A DNA stretch of 64,000 bases from Pseudoduganella violacea (GTDB lineage Bacteria > Pseudomonadota > Gammaproteobacteria > Burkholderiales > Burkholderiaceae_D): the NCBI RefSeq assembly GCF_014191875.1, contig NZ_JACHXD010000003.1:186001-250000 (forward strand), written 5' to 3'. Position 1 is the first letter of the stretch. Each line of letters starts with the position of its first letter. Below the pieces are notes generated by a model. The model ran no database searches. It saw nothing but the letters and a program-made list of their open reading frames with translations, and was not told the DNA's origin. This document shows positions 18,528-27,078 of this stretch, in pieces. The position numbers were made by a program, and so were the translations under genes.

Positions 18528-19130
18528 ATGCCAATTCTCGATCCGCGCATCGACGCCTATATCGCCAAATCGGCCGAATTCGCCCAACCCATCCTCACCC
18601 ATCTGCGCGCGCTGGTGCACGCCAGCTGTCCGGAGGTGGAGGAAACCGTGAAGTGGGGCATGCCGCACTTTATGTACAAGGGCATGTTGTGCAATATGGC
18701 CGCCTTCAAGCAGCACTGCAGCTTCGGCTTCTGGAAAGCGGAGATGCTGTTGTCCCAGGCCGACACCAAGACCGAGGAAGCCATGGGCCAGTTCGGCCGC
18801 ATCGCATCGCTCAAGGATCTGCCGCCGAAAAAGACCCTGGCCGGCTATATCAAGAAGGCCATGCAGCTCAATGAGGATGGTGCGAAGGCGCCAGCCAAAG
18901 CCAAAACGGCCAAGCCCGAGCTGCAAGTGCAGGACTACTTCCTCGCCGCGCTGGAAGCGCAGCCGGCCGCCCTCACGCATTTCGACGCCTTCAGCACCAG
19001 CAAAAAGCGCGACTACGTGGAGTGGCTGGACGAAGCCAAGACCGAGGCCACGCGTCTGCGCCGCCTGGAGCAGGCGGTGGAGTGGATCGCGGAAGGAAAA
19101 TCGCGCAACTGGAAATACGAGAAGTGCTGA
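18528..19130 (+). CDS. YdeI/OmpD-associated-type protein with DUF1801 region
   Basis: A 200-residue soluble protein. The N-terminal half has the DUF1801 look (YIAKSAEFAQPILTHLRALV; EETVKWGMPHF; GFWKAEMLL). The C-terminal half carries the YdeI-like helical region (FDAFSTSKKRDYVEWLDEAK; RRLEQAVEWIAEGKSRNW). Proteins of this kind are small and widespread, and their biochemical role is not established. It stands alone, with its stop next to that of the convergent SDR gene. Confidence 0.8.
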   Translation: MPILDPRIDAYIAKSAEFAQPILTHLRALVHASCPEVEETVKWGMPHFMYKGMLCNMAAFKQHCSFGFWKAEMLLSQADTKTEEAMGQFGRIASLKDLPPKKTLAGYIKKAMQLNEDGAKAPAKAKTAKPELQVQDYFLAALEAQPAALTHFDAFSTSKKRDYVEWLDEAKTEATRLRRLEQAVEWIAEGKSRNWKYEKC

Positions 19131-19131
19131 G

Positions 19132-19878
19132 CTAGCACGCCGTGGTGCCGCCGTCCATCAGATAAAAAGCGCCGGTGGTAAAGGAAGACTGGGGCGACAG
19201 CAGAAACGCCACGGTTTCGGCAACCTCCTCCGGCGTGCCCAGTCGCTGCATGGGCTGCGATGCGGCGAATCCATCCCGCACCTCCTGCGGCAAATCCAGC
19301 ATGGAGGCGGTGGCGATATAGCCTGGGCCGATGGCGTTGATGCGTATGCCGCGATCAGCATAGTCGAGCGCCGCGGCGCGGGTCAGGCCGACAATGCCAT
19401 GTTTGGAAGCGGTATAGGCGGCGCTGCCCGCCACGCCTACCGCGCCGGCTCCCGAGGACATATTCACGATGGCGCCGCCCCCGGCAGACAGCAGGGCCGG
19501 AATCTGGTACTTCATGCCGTAGAAAATACCCGATAGATTGATGCGCAGCAGCCGGTCCCACTCTTCCACCTCCACGTCCGCCAGCGCTACGCCGTGGCGG
19601 CCGATGATGCCCGCGTTGTTGACGGCAAAATGCAGCGCACCGAAACGATGCAGCGCCTGCCGCACCGCAGCCTGCGCGGCGGCAGGGTCGGCAACGTCGC
19701 AGTTCAGCGCCAGCGTCCGTTCGCCGCGATGGTCCAGCGCCTGCGCAAGCTGCTGCGCACCTTCCTGATCGGTGTCGCACAGCACCAGCCGCGCGCCGCG
19801 CTTGAACAGACACTGCGCGATGGCTTTTCCCAGGCCGTTGGCGGCCCCCGTCACAATGGCGGTCTTTTGTTCGAACAT
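19132..19878 (-). CDS. Short-chain dehydrogenase/reductase
   Basis: A 248-residue classical SDR. The coenzyme motif [12 protein letters not shown] lies near the N-terminus, with D at the end of beta-2 (LVLCDTD) suggesting NAD. NNAG is followed by the catalytic Ser-Tyr-Lys triad in NMSSGAG and AAYTASKHG. The C-terminal LMDGGTTAC is typical of the FabG/glucose-dehydrogenase-like branch. The substrate cannot be inferred; the neighbours are unrelated. Confidence 0.88.
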   Translation of the reverse strand: MFEQKTAIVTGAANGLGKAIAQCLFKRGARLVLCDTDQEGAQQLAQALDHRGERTLALNCDVADPAAAQAAVRQALHRFGALHFAVNNAGIIGRHGVALADVEVEEWDRLLRINLSGIFYGMKYQIPALLSAGGGAIVNMSSGAGAVGVAGSAAYTASKHGIVGLTRAAALDYADRGIRINAIGPGYIATASMLDLPQEVRDGFAASQPMQRLGTPEEVAETVAFLLSPQSSFTTGAFYLMDGGTTAC

Positions 19879-20013
19879 AGCGTCCTCACTGCAACGGAAA
19901 CATCTGTCCGACTATATGCCGGATAAAGTATGGGAGGCGCAGCATTGAAAAAACTGTCCGCCACGCCTTTGCTTCACCACGCGCGACGGACAGCGAAACA
20001 GGCATGGACTTAC

Positions 20014-21645
20014 TCAGTTTTCGGCAAACTTGCCGATGGCGCGCACCACGGCTTGGCGCACGGAGCCGCTGGCAACGAAGGAATACGCCGTCTGGATATC
20101 GTTGTGGAACCAGCGGTCGCCATCCAGGCTGGCTGGGATCTGGCGGCGGATTTCGTCATACGCCGCCTGCGTTCCCTGGCCGAGAGCGAAACCGGGCAGC
20201 AGATTTTCGGTCATGGTCAGCGCCTGGGCCGCCAGCAGCATTTCCACGCCGACGATATAGCGCGTGTTCTCCACCACCGTGGCGGCCTTGCGCGCGCACC
20301 AGGTGGAATTGGACACATGGTCCTCGCTATTGCCCTTGGACGGGATGCTATCCACGCTGCCCGGCATGCACAGGGTACGGTTTTCCATCACCAGTGAGCT
20401 GAGCGAGCATTGCACCACGGGATAGCCGGTATTCACGCCGCGCACGCCGCTCATCAGATTGCGCGGCAAGCCCCAGGACAAGCTTGGGTCGATCAGGCGC
20501 GCCACGCGGCGTTCGCAGATGCTGCCCAGGTCCGTTACCGCCATCGCCAACAAGTCCATGGCCTGCGCCAGATACTGGCCGTGGAAATTGCCGCCCGAAA
20601 TGATCTCGAAGCCGCCGCCATCCTTGCCGAAGATGAGCGGGTTGTCGGTGGCGGAGTTGATTTCCTTGTCCACGATATTGTCGATATAGTCCAGCGCATC
20701 GAACACCGGGCCGTAGACCTGGGGCGCGCAGCGCAGCGAATACACGTCCTGGATGCGCGCGGTGTAGGGAATGTCGTTGCGGCGCAATTCATCGGGCAGT
20801 TGCACCGAGCGCGCCTCGTGCGTGGTGCGGGTCGAGCCTTTCAGCAGCGTGCGCACGATGGCGGCGGTCTTGATCTGGCCCGCATGCGGGCGGGCTTTCT
20901 GGATACGCGGATCGAATGCCGCCATCTCGGCGCGCATCGCCTCCAGCGTCAGACCTAGCGACAGACAAGCGTCGCTGAGCAGGGTGCGCGCGTCGTGGGC
21001 TGCCAGCACGGCCACGGCCAACGAAGCGGTGCAGCCATTGATCAGGGCCGAGGCATCCTTGGCCTTCAGGTCGAACTTGACGGGACCGATACCGGCTTTC
21101 GCGATGGCTTCCGGCGCGGACATGCGGCGGCCGTCATACATCACTTCCGCCTCGTCGAAACCGGCAATGGCGGCGGCCAGATAGGACAGCGGCGCCAGGT
21201 CGCCCGACGCGCCCACCGAACCTTTCTGCGGCATGATGGGGTGGATGCGCGCATTGATGAAAGCCAGCAAACGGTCCACCACCTCCACGCGCGGCGCGGA
21301 ATAATTGCTGGCGAAGGCATTCGCGCGCAGCAGCATGGTGGCGCGGCTCACCTCTTCCGAAAACGGTTCGCCCATGCCGGCGCTGTGCGCCTTGATCAGC
21401 TGCGTTTGAAACAGCTCGATATGCTCGACCTTGACGCGCGTATCCTTCAGCAGGCCGACGCCGGTATTGAAGCTGTACATCATGGGCGCTTCGTCGTGCA
21501 TCCAGGTCGATTCGATATAGTCGCGGCTTTCCTCCAGCGCGGCGCGCGAGGATACTGCCAGTTCCACCCGCGCATGCGGCGCGCGGACCACGGCCAGCAC
21601 CTGCCCGGCGCTCAGATTGAAGCCGTCGATGATCACTTTTTCCAT
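20014..21645 (-). CDS. HAL-type aromatic amino acid ammonia-lyase
   Basis: A 543-residue member of the MIO ammonia-lyase family. The self-processing triad is A146-S147-G148 in SVGASGDLAPLS. NTGVGLL and QDVYSLRCAPQVYG match the family. At the substrate-selectivity loop it has Ala-His (QLIKAHSAG), closest to the Ser-His of histidine ammonia-lyases; tyrosine- and phenylalanine-lyases usually have His-Leu or Phe-Leu. It is some 35 residues longer than standard HutH. No other hut gene is present. It lies 15 bases downstream of puuD on the same strand and is probably co-transcribed, which is unusual. Substrate is most likely histidine but unproven. Confidence 0.85.
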   Translation of the reverse strand: MEKVIIDGFNLSAGQVLAVVRAPHARVELAVSSRAALEESRDYIESTWMHDEAPMMYSFNTGVGLLKDTRVKVEHIELFQTQLIKAHSAGMGEPFSEEVSRATMLLRANAFASNYSAPRVEVVDRLLAFINARIHPIMPQKGSVGASGDLAPLSYLAAAIAGFDEAEVMYDGRRMSAPEAIAKAGIGPVKFDLKAKDASALINGCTASLAVAVLAAHDARTLLSDACLSLGLTLEAMRAEMAAFDPRIQKARPHAGQIKTAAIVRTLLKGSTRTTHEARSVQLPDELRRNDIPYTARIQDVYSLRCAPQVYGPVFDALDYIDNIVDKEINSATDNPLIFGKDGGGFEIISGGNFHGQYLAQAMDLLAMAVTDLGSICERRVARLIDPSLSWGLPRNLMSGVRGVNTGYPVVQCSLSSLVMENRTLCMPGSVDSIPSKGNSEDHVSNSTWCARKAATVVENTRYIVGVEMLLAAQALTMTENLLPGFALGQGTQAAYDEIRRQIPASLDGDRWFHNDIQTAYSFVASGSVRQAVVRAIGKFAEN

Positions 21646-21660
21646 TTTTTCTTCCTGTTC

Positions 21661-22893
21661 TCAGTTGGCGCCGGACTCGAACCAGTCGCCAATCAGTTTG
21701 CGTTCGCCATCGGTCATCTGCGTCAGATTCGCCAGCGGCATGTCCTTGCTCTGCACCACGCGCTGATACACCTTGGCGGCGTGCTGGCGCGTCAACTCCG
21801 GCGTCTGCAGCATCAAGCCGCTCGGCGGCGAAGCGAAACCGGCCTGCGTCGGCTGGGCCGAGTGGCAGGAAGCGCAGCGCTGCTGGATCACTTCCTGCAC
21901 CTTGGCGAAGTCGGAATGGCCGGCCGCTGCGGGGTGAACATCGGCTGCGGCAGCCGCCGCCGGCTTGCGCGGCGCGGGAGCAATCGCAATCGCCACCGCC
22001 ATCAACAGAACCACACCCGCGATCGGATACGCCACCGACACCTTGCCCGCATGGCGCAGATTGAAGAAGTGGCGAATCAACACGCCGGCGGCCATGATGG
22101 CGGCCAGAATCAGCCAGCTATACGCATGGCCGTAGGTCATCGCATAGTGGTTGCTGATCATGATGAGCAGCACCGGCAGCGTGAAGTAGTTGTTATGCAC
22201 GCTGCGCTGCTTGGCCTTCTTGCCATAGATCGGATCAGGCGATTTCCCTTCCTTCATGGCTTCCACCAGCTTGCGCTGGCCGGGAATGATCACGAACAGC
22301 ACATTCCCCACCATCATGGTGCCGATCATCGCGCCCACATGGATATAGGCCGCGCGCCCGCTCAGCAGCTTGGTCAGGACAAAGCCCGCCGCTACGATCA
22401 GCAGGAACATCACCACGCCCAGCAAACCTTCGCGCTGGCCCAGCGGCGATTTGCACAGCAGGTCGTACACCAGCCAGCCCAGGGCCAGCGTGCCAAGGCC
22501 CACGCCCACCGCCTGCGCCGGACTCAGATCGGCCACACTGCGGTCGATCATCATGGCCGAAGCATTGAAGTAGTAGACGATGAAGAGCATGGCGAAGCCG
22601 CTCAGCCAGGTGGCATAGGCTTCCCACTTGAACCAGTGCAGCTCGGCCGGCAGCTCGGCCGGCGCCACCAGGTATTTCTGCGGGTTGTAGAAGCCGCCGC
22701 CGTGCACGGCCCACAGCTCGCCCATCACGCCTTTCCTGGCGAGCGCACTGCCCGCCTGCGGCGGCCGGATCGAGTTGTCCAGCCAGACGAAGTAAAAGGA
22801 GGCGCCGATCCAGGCAATGCCGGTGATCAGGTGCAGCCAGCGCACCAAGAGGTTCAGCCACTCCACTCCATAGGGTCCGAATAGTGCTTCCAT
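21661..22893 (-). CDS. puuD: PuuD-type urate hydroxylase/dehydrogenase with cytochrome c domain
   Basis: A 410-residue inner-membrane protein. It has about eight membrane helices (WLHLITGIAWIGASFYFVWL; MLFIVYYFNAS; SWLILAAIMAAGVLI) and a C-terminal cytochrome c domain with the haem motif CASCH and a distal Met in SKDMPLANLTQM. The family oxidises urate to 5-hydroxyisourate, passing electrons to a cytochrome chain rather than O2. The start at 22893 (MEALFGPYGVEWLNLLVRW) has GGAAGAG upstream. The open frame extending to 23907 runs over the promoter and the LysR gene and is not coding. It acts directly after xanthine dehydrogenase, encoded 3-6 kb away. Confidence 0.92.
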   Translation of the reverse strand: MEALFGPYGVEWLNLLVRWLHLITGIAWIGASFYFVWLDNSIRPPQAGSALARKGVMGELWAVHGGGFYNPQKYLVAPAELPAELHWFKWEAYATWLSGFAMLFIVYYFNASAMMIDRSVADLSPAQAVGVGLGTLALGWLVYDLLCKSPLGQREGLLGVVMFLLIVAAGFVLTKLLSGRAAYIHVGAMIGTMMVGNVLFVIIPGQRKLVEAMKEGKSPDPIYGKKAKQRSVHNNYFTLPVLLIMISNHYAMTYGHAYSWLILAAIMAAGVLIRHFFNLRHAGKVSVAYPIAGVVLLMAVAIAIAPAPRKPAAAAAADVHPAAAGHSDFAKVQEVIQQRCASCHSAQPTQAGFASPPSGLMLQTPELTRQHAAKVYQRVVQSKDMPLANLTQMTDGERKLIGDWFESGAN

Positions 22894-23169
22894 GTCTCTT
22901 CCATTTTGTTGTCCCATCTGCCTCTGCGGGCAATTCAGATGGCTGAGGACTGCGCCTCCAACCGGTCGTTCCTCCGTCGCCGCTACGACCGTCATGACCG
23001 GCATGGCGCCGGGGTGAGTGAAAAGATAAGGGTTGAAGGCGCGCCTCGTCCTGCATGTTTTTTTATAACTGCCATATGCGCGGACATATACATGCAAGGC
23101 CCGGAAATATGCGACTCTCTTTCCGATACTTATAAAAGCGCCATCGAGCGCATAAAGAGGAGACAAACC

Positions 23170-24105
23170 ATGTCGCGGTTGCCGGAGCATCTGGATCTGC
23201 ATCTGATCCGCATTCTGTATTTGCTGTTGTGTGAAAAGAACGTCTCGCGCGTGGCGCTGAAGCTGAACCAGCCGCAGCCCTCGATCTCGGCCTCGCTGCG
23301 CCGCCTGCGCGAGCTGACCGGCGATCCCCTGCTGGTACGCGGCGGGCGCGGCATGGTGCCGACCCAGCACGGCGAAAGCCTGCTGAAGCCCGCCAAGCGC
23401 ATCCTCGACGAAACCGAAAACCTGTTCATGCCGAAAACGGCCTTCGTGCCGCTTGAGGAAGCGCGCACCTTCCACATCGCCGCGCCGGACTATATGAACA
23501 CGCAGTTTTTCACCGAGGTGATCGCCCGCCTGCGCCGCGAATCGCCGCGCAGCCGCATGGTGATCCATGCGCTGGGGCCGGAGTCCGATTATGTGCGCCT
23601 GCTGTCGGACGGCGAGCTGGATCTGGTGGTCGCCAACTGGGACGAGCCGCCCGCCCATCTGCATATCTCCAAGCTGTTCGACGATCCCATCGTCTGCCTG
23701 ATGCGCGCGAACACGGCCTATGCGCGCCGCACCAACAAGGACGGCATGACGGTCGAAGACTATCTCTCGCTGCCCCATGCCGCGCCGACCCAGATCCTGC
23801 CCGGCTACCACGGCAACATCGACGCCTTCCTCGAACAGCAGAATATGGAGCGCAATGTGGTGGTCGAATCGGCCCACTTCCGCATGCTGCCGTATATGGT
23901 GGCGCAAACCGATCTGGTGCTGACGGCGGGCCAGCAGTTCGCCAGCTACTACGAGAACACGCTAGGCCTCAAATCCTACAAGGTGCCCATCAAATTCCCG
24001 CCGCTGCGCTTTTACCAGCTGTGGCACGAGCGCTCGCACCAGGCCACCGAGCACAAATGGCTGCGCGCCCAGGTCACGGCCGCGGCCAAGCTGCTGTCGA
24101 AATAA
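23170..24105 (+). CDS. LysR-family regulator of the purine degradation locus
   Basis: A 311-residue LysR protein. The winged helix is at residues 8-65 (LIRILYLLLCEKNVSRVALK; QPSISASLRRLRELTG), followed by the effector domain. GAGGAGACAAACC precedes the ATG at 23170; the longer frame from 22906 overlaps the puuD promoter. It is divergent from puuD across 276 bases and upstream of the permease and xdhAB, so it probably governs urate and purine use. The effector is unknown. Confidence 0.87.
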   Translation: MSRLPEHLDLHLIRILYLLLCEKNVSRVALKLNQPQPSISASLRRLRELTGDPLLVRGGRGMVPTQHGESLLKPAKRILDETENLFMPKTAFVPLEEARTFHIAAPDYMNTQFFTEVIARLRRESPRSRMVIHALGPESDYVRLLSDGELDLVVANWDEPPAHLHISKLFDDPIVCLMRANTAYARRTNKDGMTVEDYLSLPHAAPTQILPGYHGNIDAFLEQQNMERNVVVESAHFRMLPYMVAQTDLVLTAGQQFASYYENTLGLKSYKVPIKFPPLRFYQLWHERSHQATEHKWLRAQVTAAAKLLSK

Positions 24106-24115
24106 TTGTATAGCG

Positions 24116-24143
24116 GCCAGCCGATACCCGGTATTCAGCTGGC
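24116..24143. promoter_or_regulatory. Inverted repeat between lysR and the purine permease gene
   Basis: GCCAGC and GCTGGC enclose ATACC-C-GGTAT, an imperfect 28-base palindrome eleven bases after the LysR stop. No T run follows, so it reads better as an operator or weak terminator than as a classical intrinsic terminator. The permease start lies 130 bases downstream. Confidence 0.4.
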
Positions 24144-24273
24144 GATACGAGCAAACCTGTTATTTGCACGACATTAGATAGGCTGCGGCCCTTTCCGCAC
24201 AACGCCAGTTTTTCGACCGGCGCAGACCGGCGAGTTTTCCGGCGTCAAAAAACCATAAACAGAGACACGAGAC

Positions 24274-25572
24274 ATGAACTTCCTTGAAAACTTCTTCAAG
24301 CTGAGTGCTAACGGCACCACCGTGCGCACCGAGCTTCTGGCTGGCCTCACCACCTTCCTGACGATGGCCTACATCATCTTCGTCAATCCCTCGATCCTGG
24401 GCGATGCCGGCATGCCCAAGGACGCGGTCTTCGTCGCCACCTGCGTGGCGGCGGCGGTGGGCACGCTCATCATGGGCTTGTACGCGAACTATCCGATCGG
24501 CCTGGCGCCGAGCATGGGCCTGAACGCCTACTTCGCCTACGGCGTGGTGAAAGGCATGGGCTTCAGCTGGGAAGCGGCGCTGGGCGCGGTGTTCATCTCC
24601 GGCTGCCTGTTCCTCGTCGTCAGCCTGTTCAAGATTCGTGAACTCATCATCAACAGCATTCCGGCTTCGCTGCGCATCGCCATCCCGGCCGGCATCGGCC
24701 TGTTCCTGGCGCTGATCTCGCTGAAGAACGCGGGCATCGTGGTGGCCAATCCCGCCACCTTCGTCACCATGGGCGACCTGCATTCGCCGGCGCCGGTGCT
24801 GGCGATCCTCGGCTTCCTCATCATCGTGGCGCTGGATAGGCTGCGCGTGCCGGGTGCCCTGCTGATCGGCATCCTGTCGGTCACGGTGCTGAGCTTCTTC
24901 TTCGGCGGCAATCACTTCAACGGCATTGTTTCCGCCCCGCCCTCGCTGGCGCCGACCGTGATGAAGCTGGACTTGATGGGTGCCATCGCCCATGGCCTGA
25001 TCAATGTGGTCCTGGTCTTCTTCCTGGTTGAGCTGTTCGACGCCACCGGCACCCTGATCGGCGTGGCGCAACGCGCCGGCCTGCTCAAGAACGGCAAGAT
25101 GGACCGCATGAACCGCGCCCTGCTGGCCGACAGCGGCGCCATCGTCGTCGGCTCGGTGCTCGGCACCTCCAGCACCACCGCCTATATCGAAAGCGCGGCC
25201 GGCGTGCAGGAAGGCGGCCGCACCGGTCTGACCGCCGTCGCCATCGCCGTGCTGTTCCTGCTCTGCCTTTTCATCGCGCCGCTGGCCGGCGTGGTTCCCG
25301 CCTACGCCACCGCACCGGCCCTGTTCTTCGTGGCCTGCCTGATGCTGCGCGAACTGGCCGAGATCAACTGGCACGAAACCACCGAATGCGTGCCCGCCGT
25401 GGTCACGGCCCTGGTCATGCCCTTCACCTATTCGATTGCCAACGGCCTGGCACTGGGCTTCATCAGCTACGCCGTGCTCAAGCTGCTGACCGGCCAGCAC
25501 CGCCAGGTCAGCACCGTGATCTGGGGGATCGCCGGCGTCTTCCTGTTCAAAACCATTTACCTGCCCGGCTGA
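24274..25572 (+). CDS. NCS2-family purine (adenine/guanine/hypoxanthine) permease, AzgA type
   Basis: A 432-residue inner-membrane transporter with 12-14 hydrophobic segments. The N-terminus (RTELLAGLTTFLTMAYIIFVNP) and the motifs GLAPSMGLNAYFAY, FFLVELFDATGTLIG and SVLGTSSTTAYIESAAGVQEGGR (here read in two parts) are those of the AzgA/GhxP group of proton-coupled purine symporters. It precedes xdhA by 15 bases, forming a permease-xdhA-xdhB operon that imports purine base and oxidises it to urate. Confidence 0.93.
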   Translation: MNFLENFFKLSANGTTVRTELLAGLTTFLTMAYIIFVNPSILGDAGMPKDAVFVATCVAAAVGTLIMGLYANYPIGLAPSMGLNAYFAYGVVKGMGFSWEAALGAVFISGCLFLVVSLFKIRELIINSIPASLRIAIPAGIGLFLALISLKNAGIVVANPATFVTMGDLHSPAPVLAILGFLIIVALDRLRVPGALLIGILSVTVLSFFFGGNHFNGIVSAPPSLAPTVMKLDLMGAIAHGLINVVLVFFLVELFDATGTLIGVAQRAGLLKNGKMDRMNRALLADSGAIVVGSVLGTSSTTAYIESAAGVQEGGRTGLTAVAIAVLFLLCLFIAPLAGVVPAYATAPALFFVACLMLRELAEINWHETTECVPAVVTALVMPFTYSIANGLALGFISYAVLKLLTGQHRQVSTVIWGIAGVFLFKTIYLPG

Positions 25573-25587
25573 TTCTGGAGAAGTACG

Positions 25588-27078
25588 ATGTCCGAACCGA
25601 TTCGTTTCTACTACCAGGGCAAGGTGCGCGAAGCCGGCGCCCTGTCGCCCACGCGCACGGTCCTGCAGCATCTGCGCGAAGACCTGCACTGCACCGGCAC
25701 CAAGGAAGGCTGCGCCGAAGGCGACTGCGGCGCCTGCACCGTGGTGATCGGCACGCTGAAGGATGGCGGTCTTGAACTGAAGAGCGTGAACTCCTGCATA
25801 CAGTTCCTGCCCACGCTGGACGGTAAAGCCCTGTTCACCGTGGAAGACCTGAAGCAGGACAACGGCCGCCTGCATCCGGTGCAGCAAGCCCTGGTGGAAT
25901 ACCACGGATCGCAATGCGGCTTCTGTACGCCGGGCTTCGCCATGTCGCTATGGAGCTTGTACCTAAAGCAGGAAGGCGCCGCGCAACCGCCCTGCCGCAA
26001 GCAGATCGATGAAACCCTATCCGGCAACCTATGCCGCTGCACGGGCTACCGCCCCATCATCGACGCGGCCCAGCGCATGGGCGAGCTGCCGCATGCGGCC
26101 TTCGACCGCGCCGCCGTACAGGCCGCGCTGGAAAGCCTGCAAAGAGAGCGCATGTTCAGCTATACCCACGACAGCCAAACCTTCCACGCGCCACGTACCC
26201 TGGACGAGCTGGCGGCCCTGCGCGCCGCCAAGCCCGCAGCCACCATCCTGTCCGGCTCCACCGATGTTGGCCTATGGGTGACCAAACAGATGCGCGATCT
26301 GGGCGATGTGATCTATGTGCGCCAGGTTCCCGAACTGCTGCGCATGCGGACGTATGGCGGCATCCTCGAAATCGGCGCCGCCGTCTCGCTGGACGACGCC
26401 TACCGCGCCATTTGCGAGCACTATCCGCAGGAATTGACGGAGCTGTGGCAACGCTTCGCCTCCCAGCCCATCCGCAACACCGGCACCCTGGGCGGCAGCG
26501 TCGCCAACGGTTCGCCCATCGGAGATTCCGCGCCGTGGATGATCGCGCTCGGCGCGCGCATCGTGCTGCGCAGCGCCGAAGGCCAGCGCACCATGCCGCT
26601 GCAGGACTTCTACCTCGACTATATGAAGAAAAACTGGCAGCCCGGCGAGTTCGTGGAAGCCGTGCGCATCCCCCTGCCTCACACCGGCCTGCAATTCCGC
26701 ACCTACAAACTGGCCAAGCGCTACGACCAGGATATTTCCGCCGTCTGCGCCGCCTTCGCCATGACGCTGGACAAGGCCGGCGTCGCGCGCAATGTGCATA
26801 TCGCTTTCGGCGGCATGGCCGCCACTTCGCGCCGCGCACCGCTGGCCGAAGCCGCACTCGAAGGCCAGCCCTGGAACGAGGCCGCCCTAAACGCCGCCAT
26901 GGCCGCGCTGGCCCAGGACTACACGCCCCTCAGCGATATGCGCGCCAGCGCGCTCTACCGCATGCGCACGGCGCAAAACCTGCTGCGCCGCTTCTGGCTT
27001 GAGACGCGCCCGGAACAGCCTTTGCCGGCCGCCGCAATCAACGCCTTCGCCTACTCAGATAACTACGCACTCGCATGA
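25588..27078 (+). CDS. xdhA: Xanthine dehydrogenase small subunit (FeS/FAD)
   Basis: A 496-residue subunit with two [2Fe-2S] clusters and FAD. The plant-type ferredoxin cysteines are in CTGTKEGCAEGDCGAC and NSCIQF. The second cluster is in QCGFCTPGFAMS and LCRCTGYRPI. The FAD-binding region starts at about residue 190 (RTLDELAALRAAKPAATILS; NTGTLGGSVANGSPIGDSAP). It passes electrons from the molybdenum centre to NAD+. Its stop overlaps the xdhB start by four bases, implying translational coupling. Confidence 0.96.
   Translation: MSEPIRFYYQGKVREAGALSPTRTVLQHLREDLHCTGTKEGCAEGDCGACTVVIGTLKDGGLELKSVNSCIQFLPTLDGKALFTVEDLKQDNGRLHPVQQALVEYHGSQCGFCTPGFAMSLWSLYLKQEGAAQPPCRKQIDETLSGNLCRCTGYRPIIDAAQRMGELPHAAFDRAAVQAALESLQRERMFSYTHDSQTFHAPRTLDELAALRAAKPAATILSGSTDVGLWVTKQMRDLGDVIYVRQVPELLRMRTYGGILEIGAAVSLDDAYRAICEHYPQELTELWQRFASQPIRNTGTLGGSVANGSPIGDSAPWMIALGARIVLRSAEGQRTMPLQDFYLDYMKKNWQPGEFVEAVRIPLPHTGLQFRTYKLAKRYDQDISAVCAAFAMTLDKAGVARNVHIAFGGMAATSRRAPLAEAALEGQPWNEAALNAAMAALAQDYTPLSDMRASALYRMRTAQNLLRRFWLETRPEQPLPAAAINAFAYSDNYALA

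Noticed and set aside
22894..23907. N-terminal extension of PuuD to a 748-residue protein
   Set aside because: The extension runs through the divergent promoter and antisense to the LysR gene; PuuD proteins begin at MEALFGPYG with a good ribosome site.
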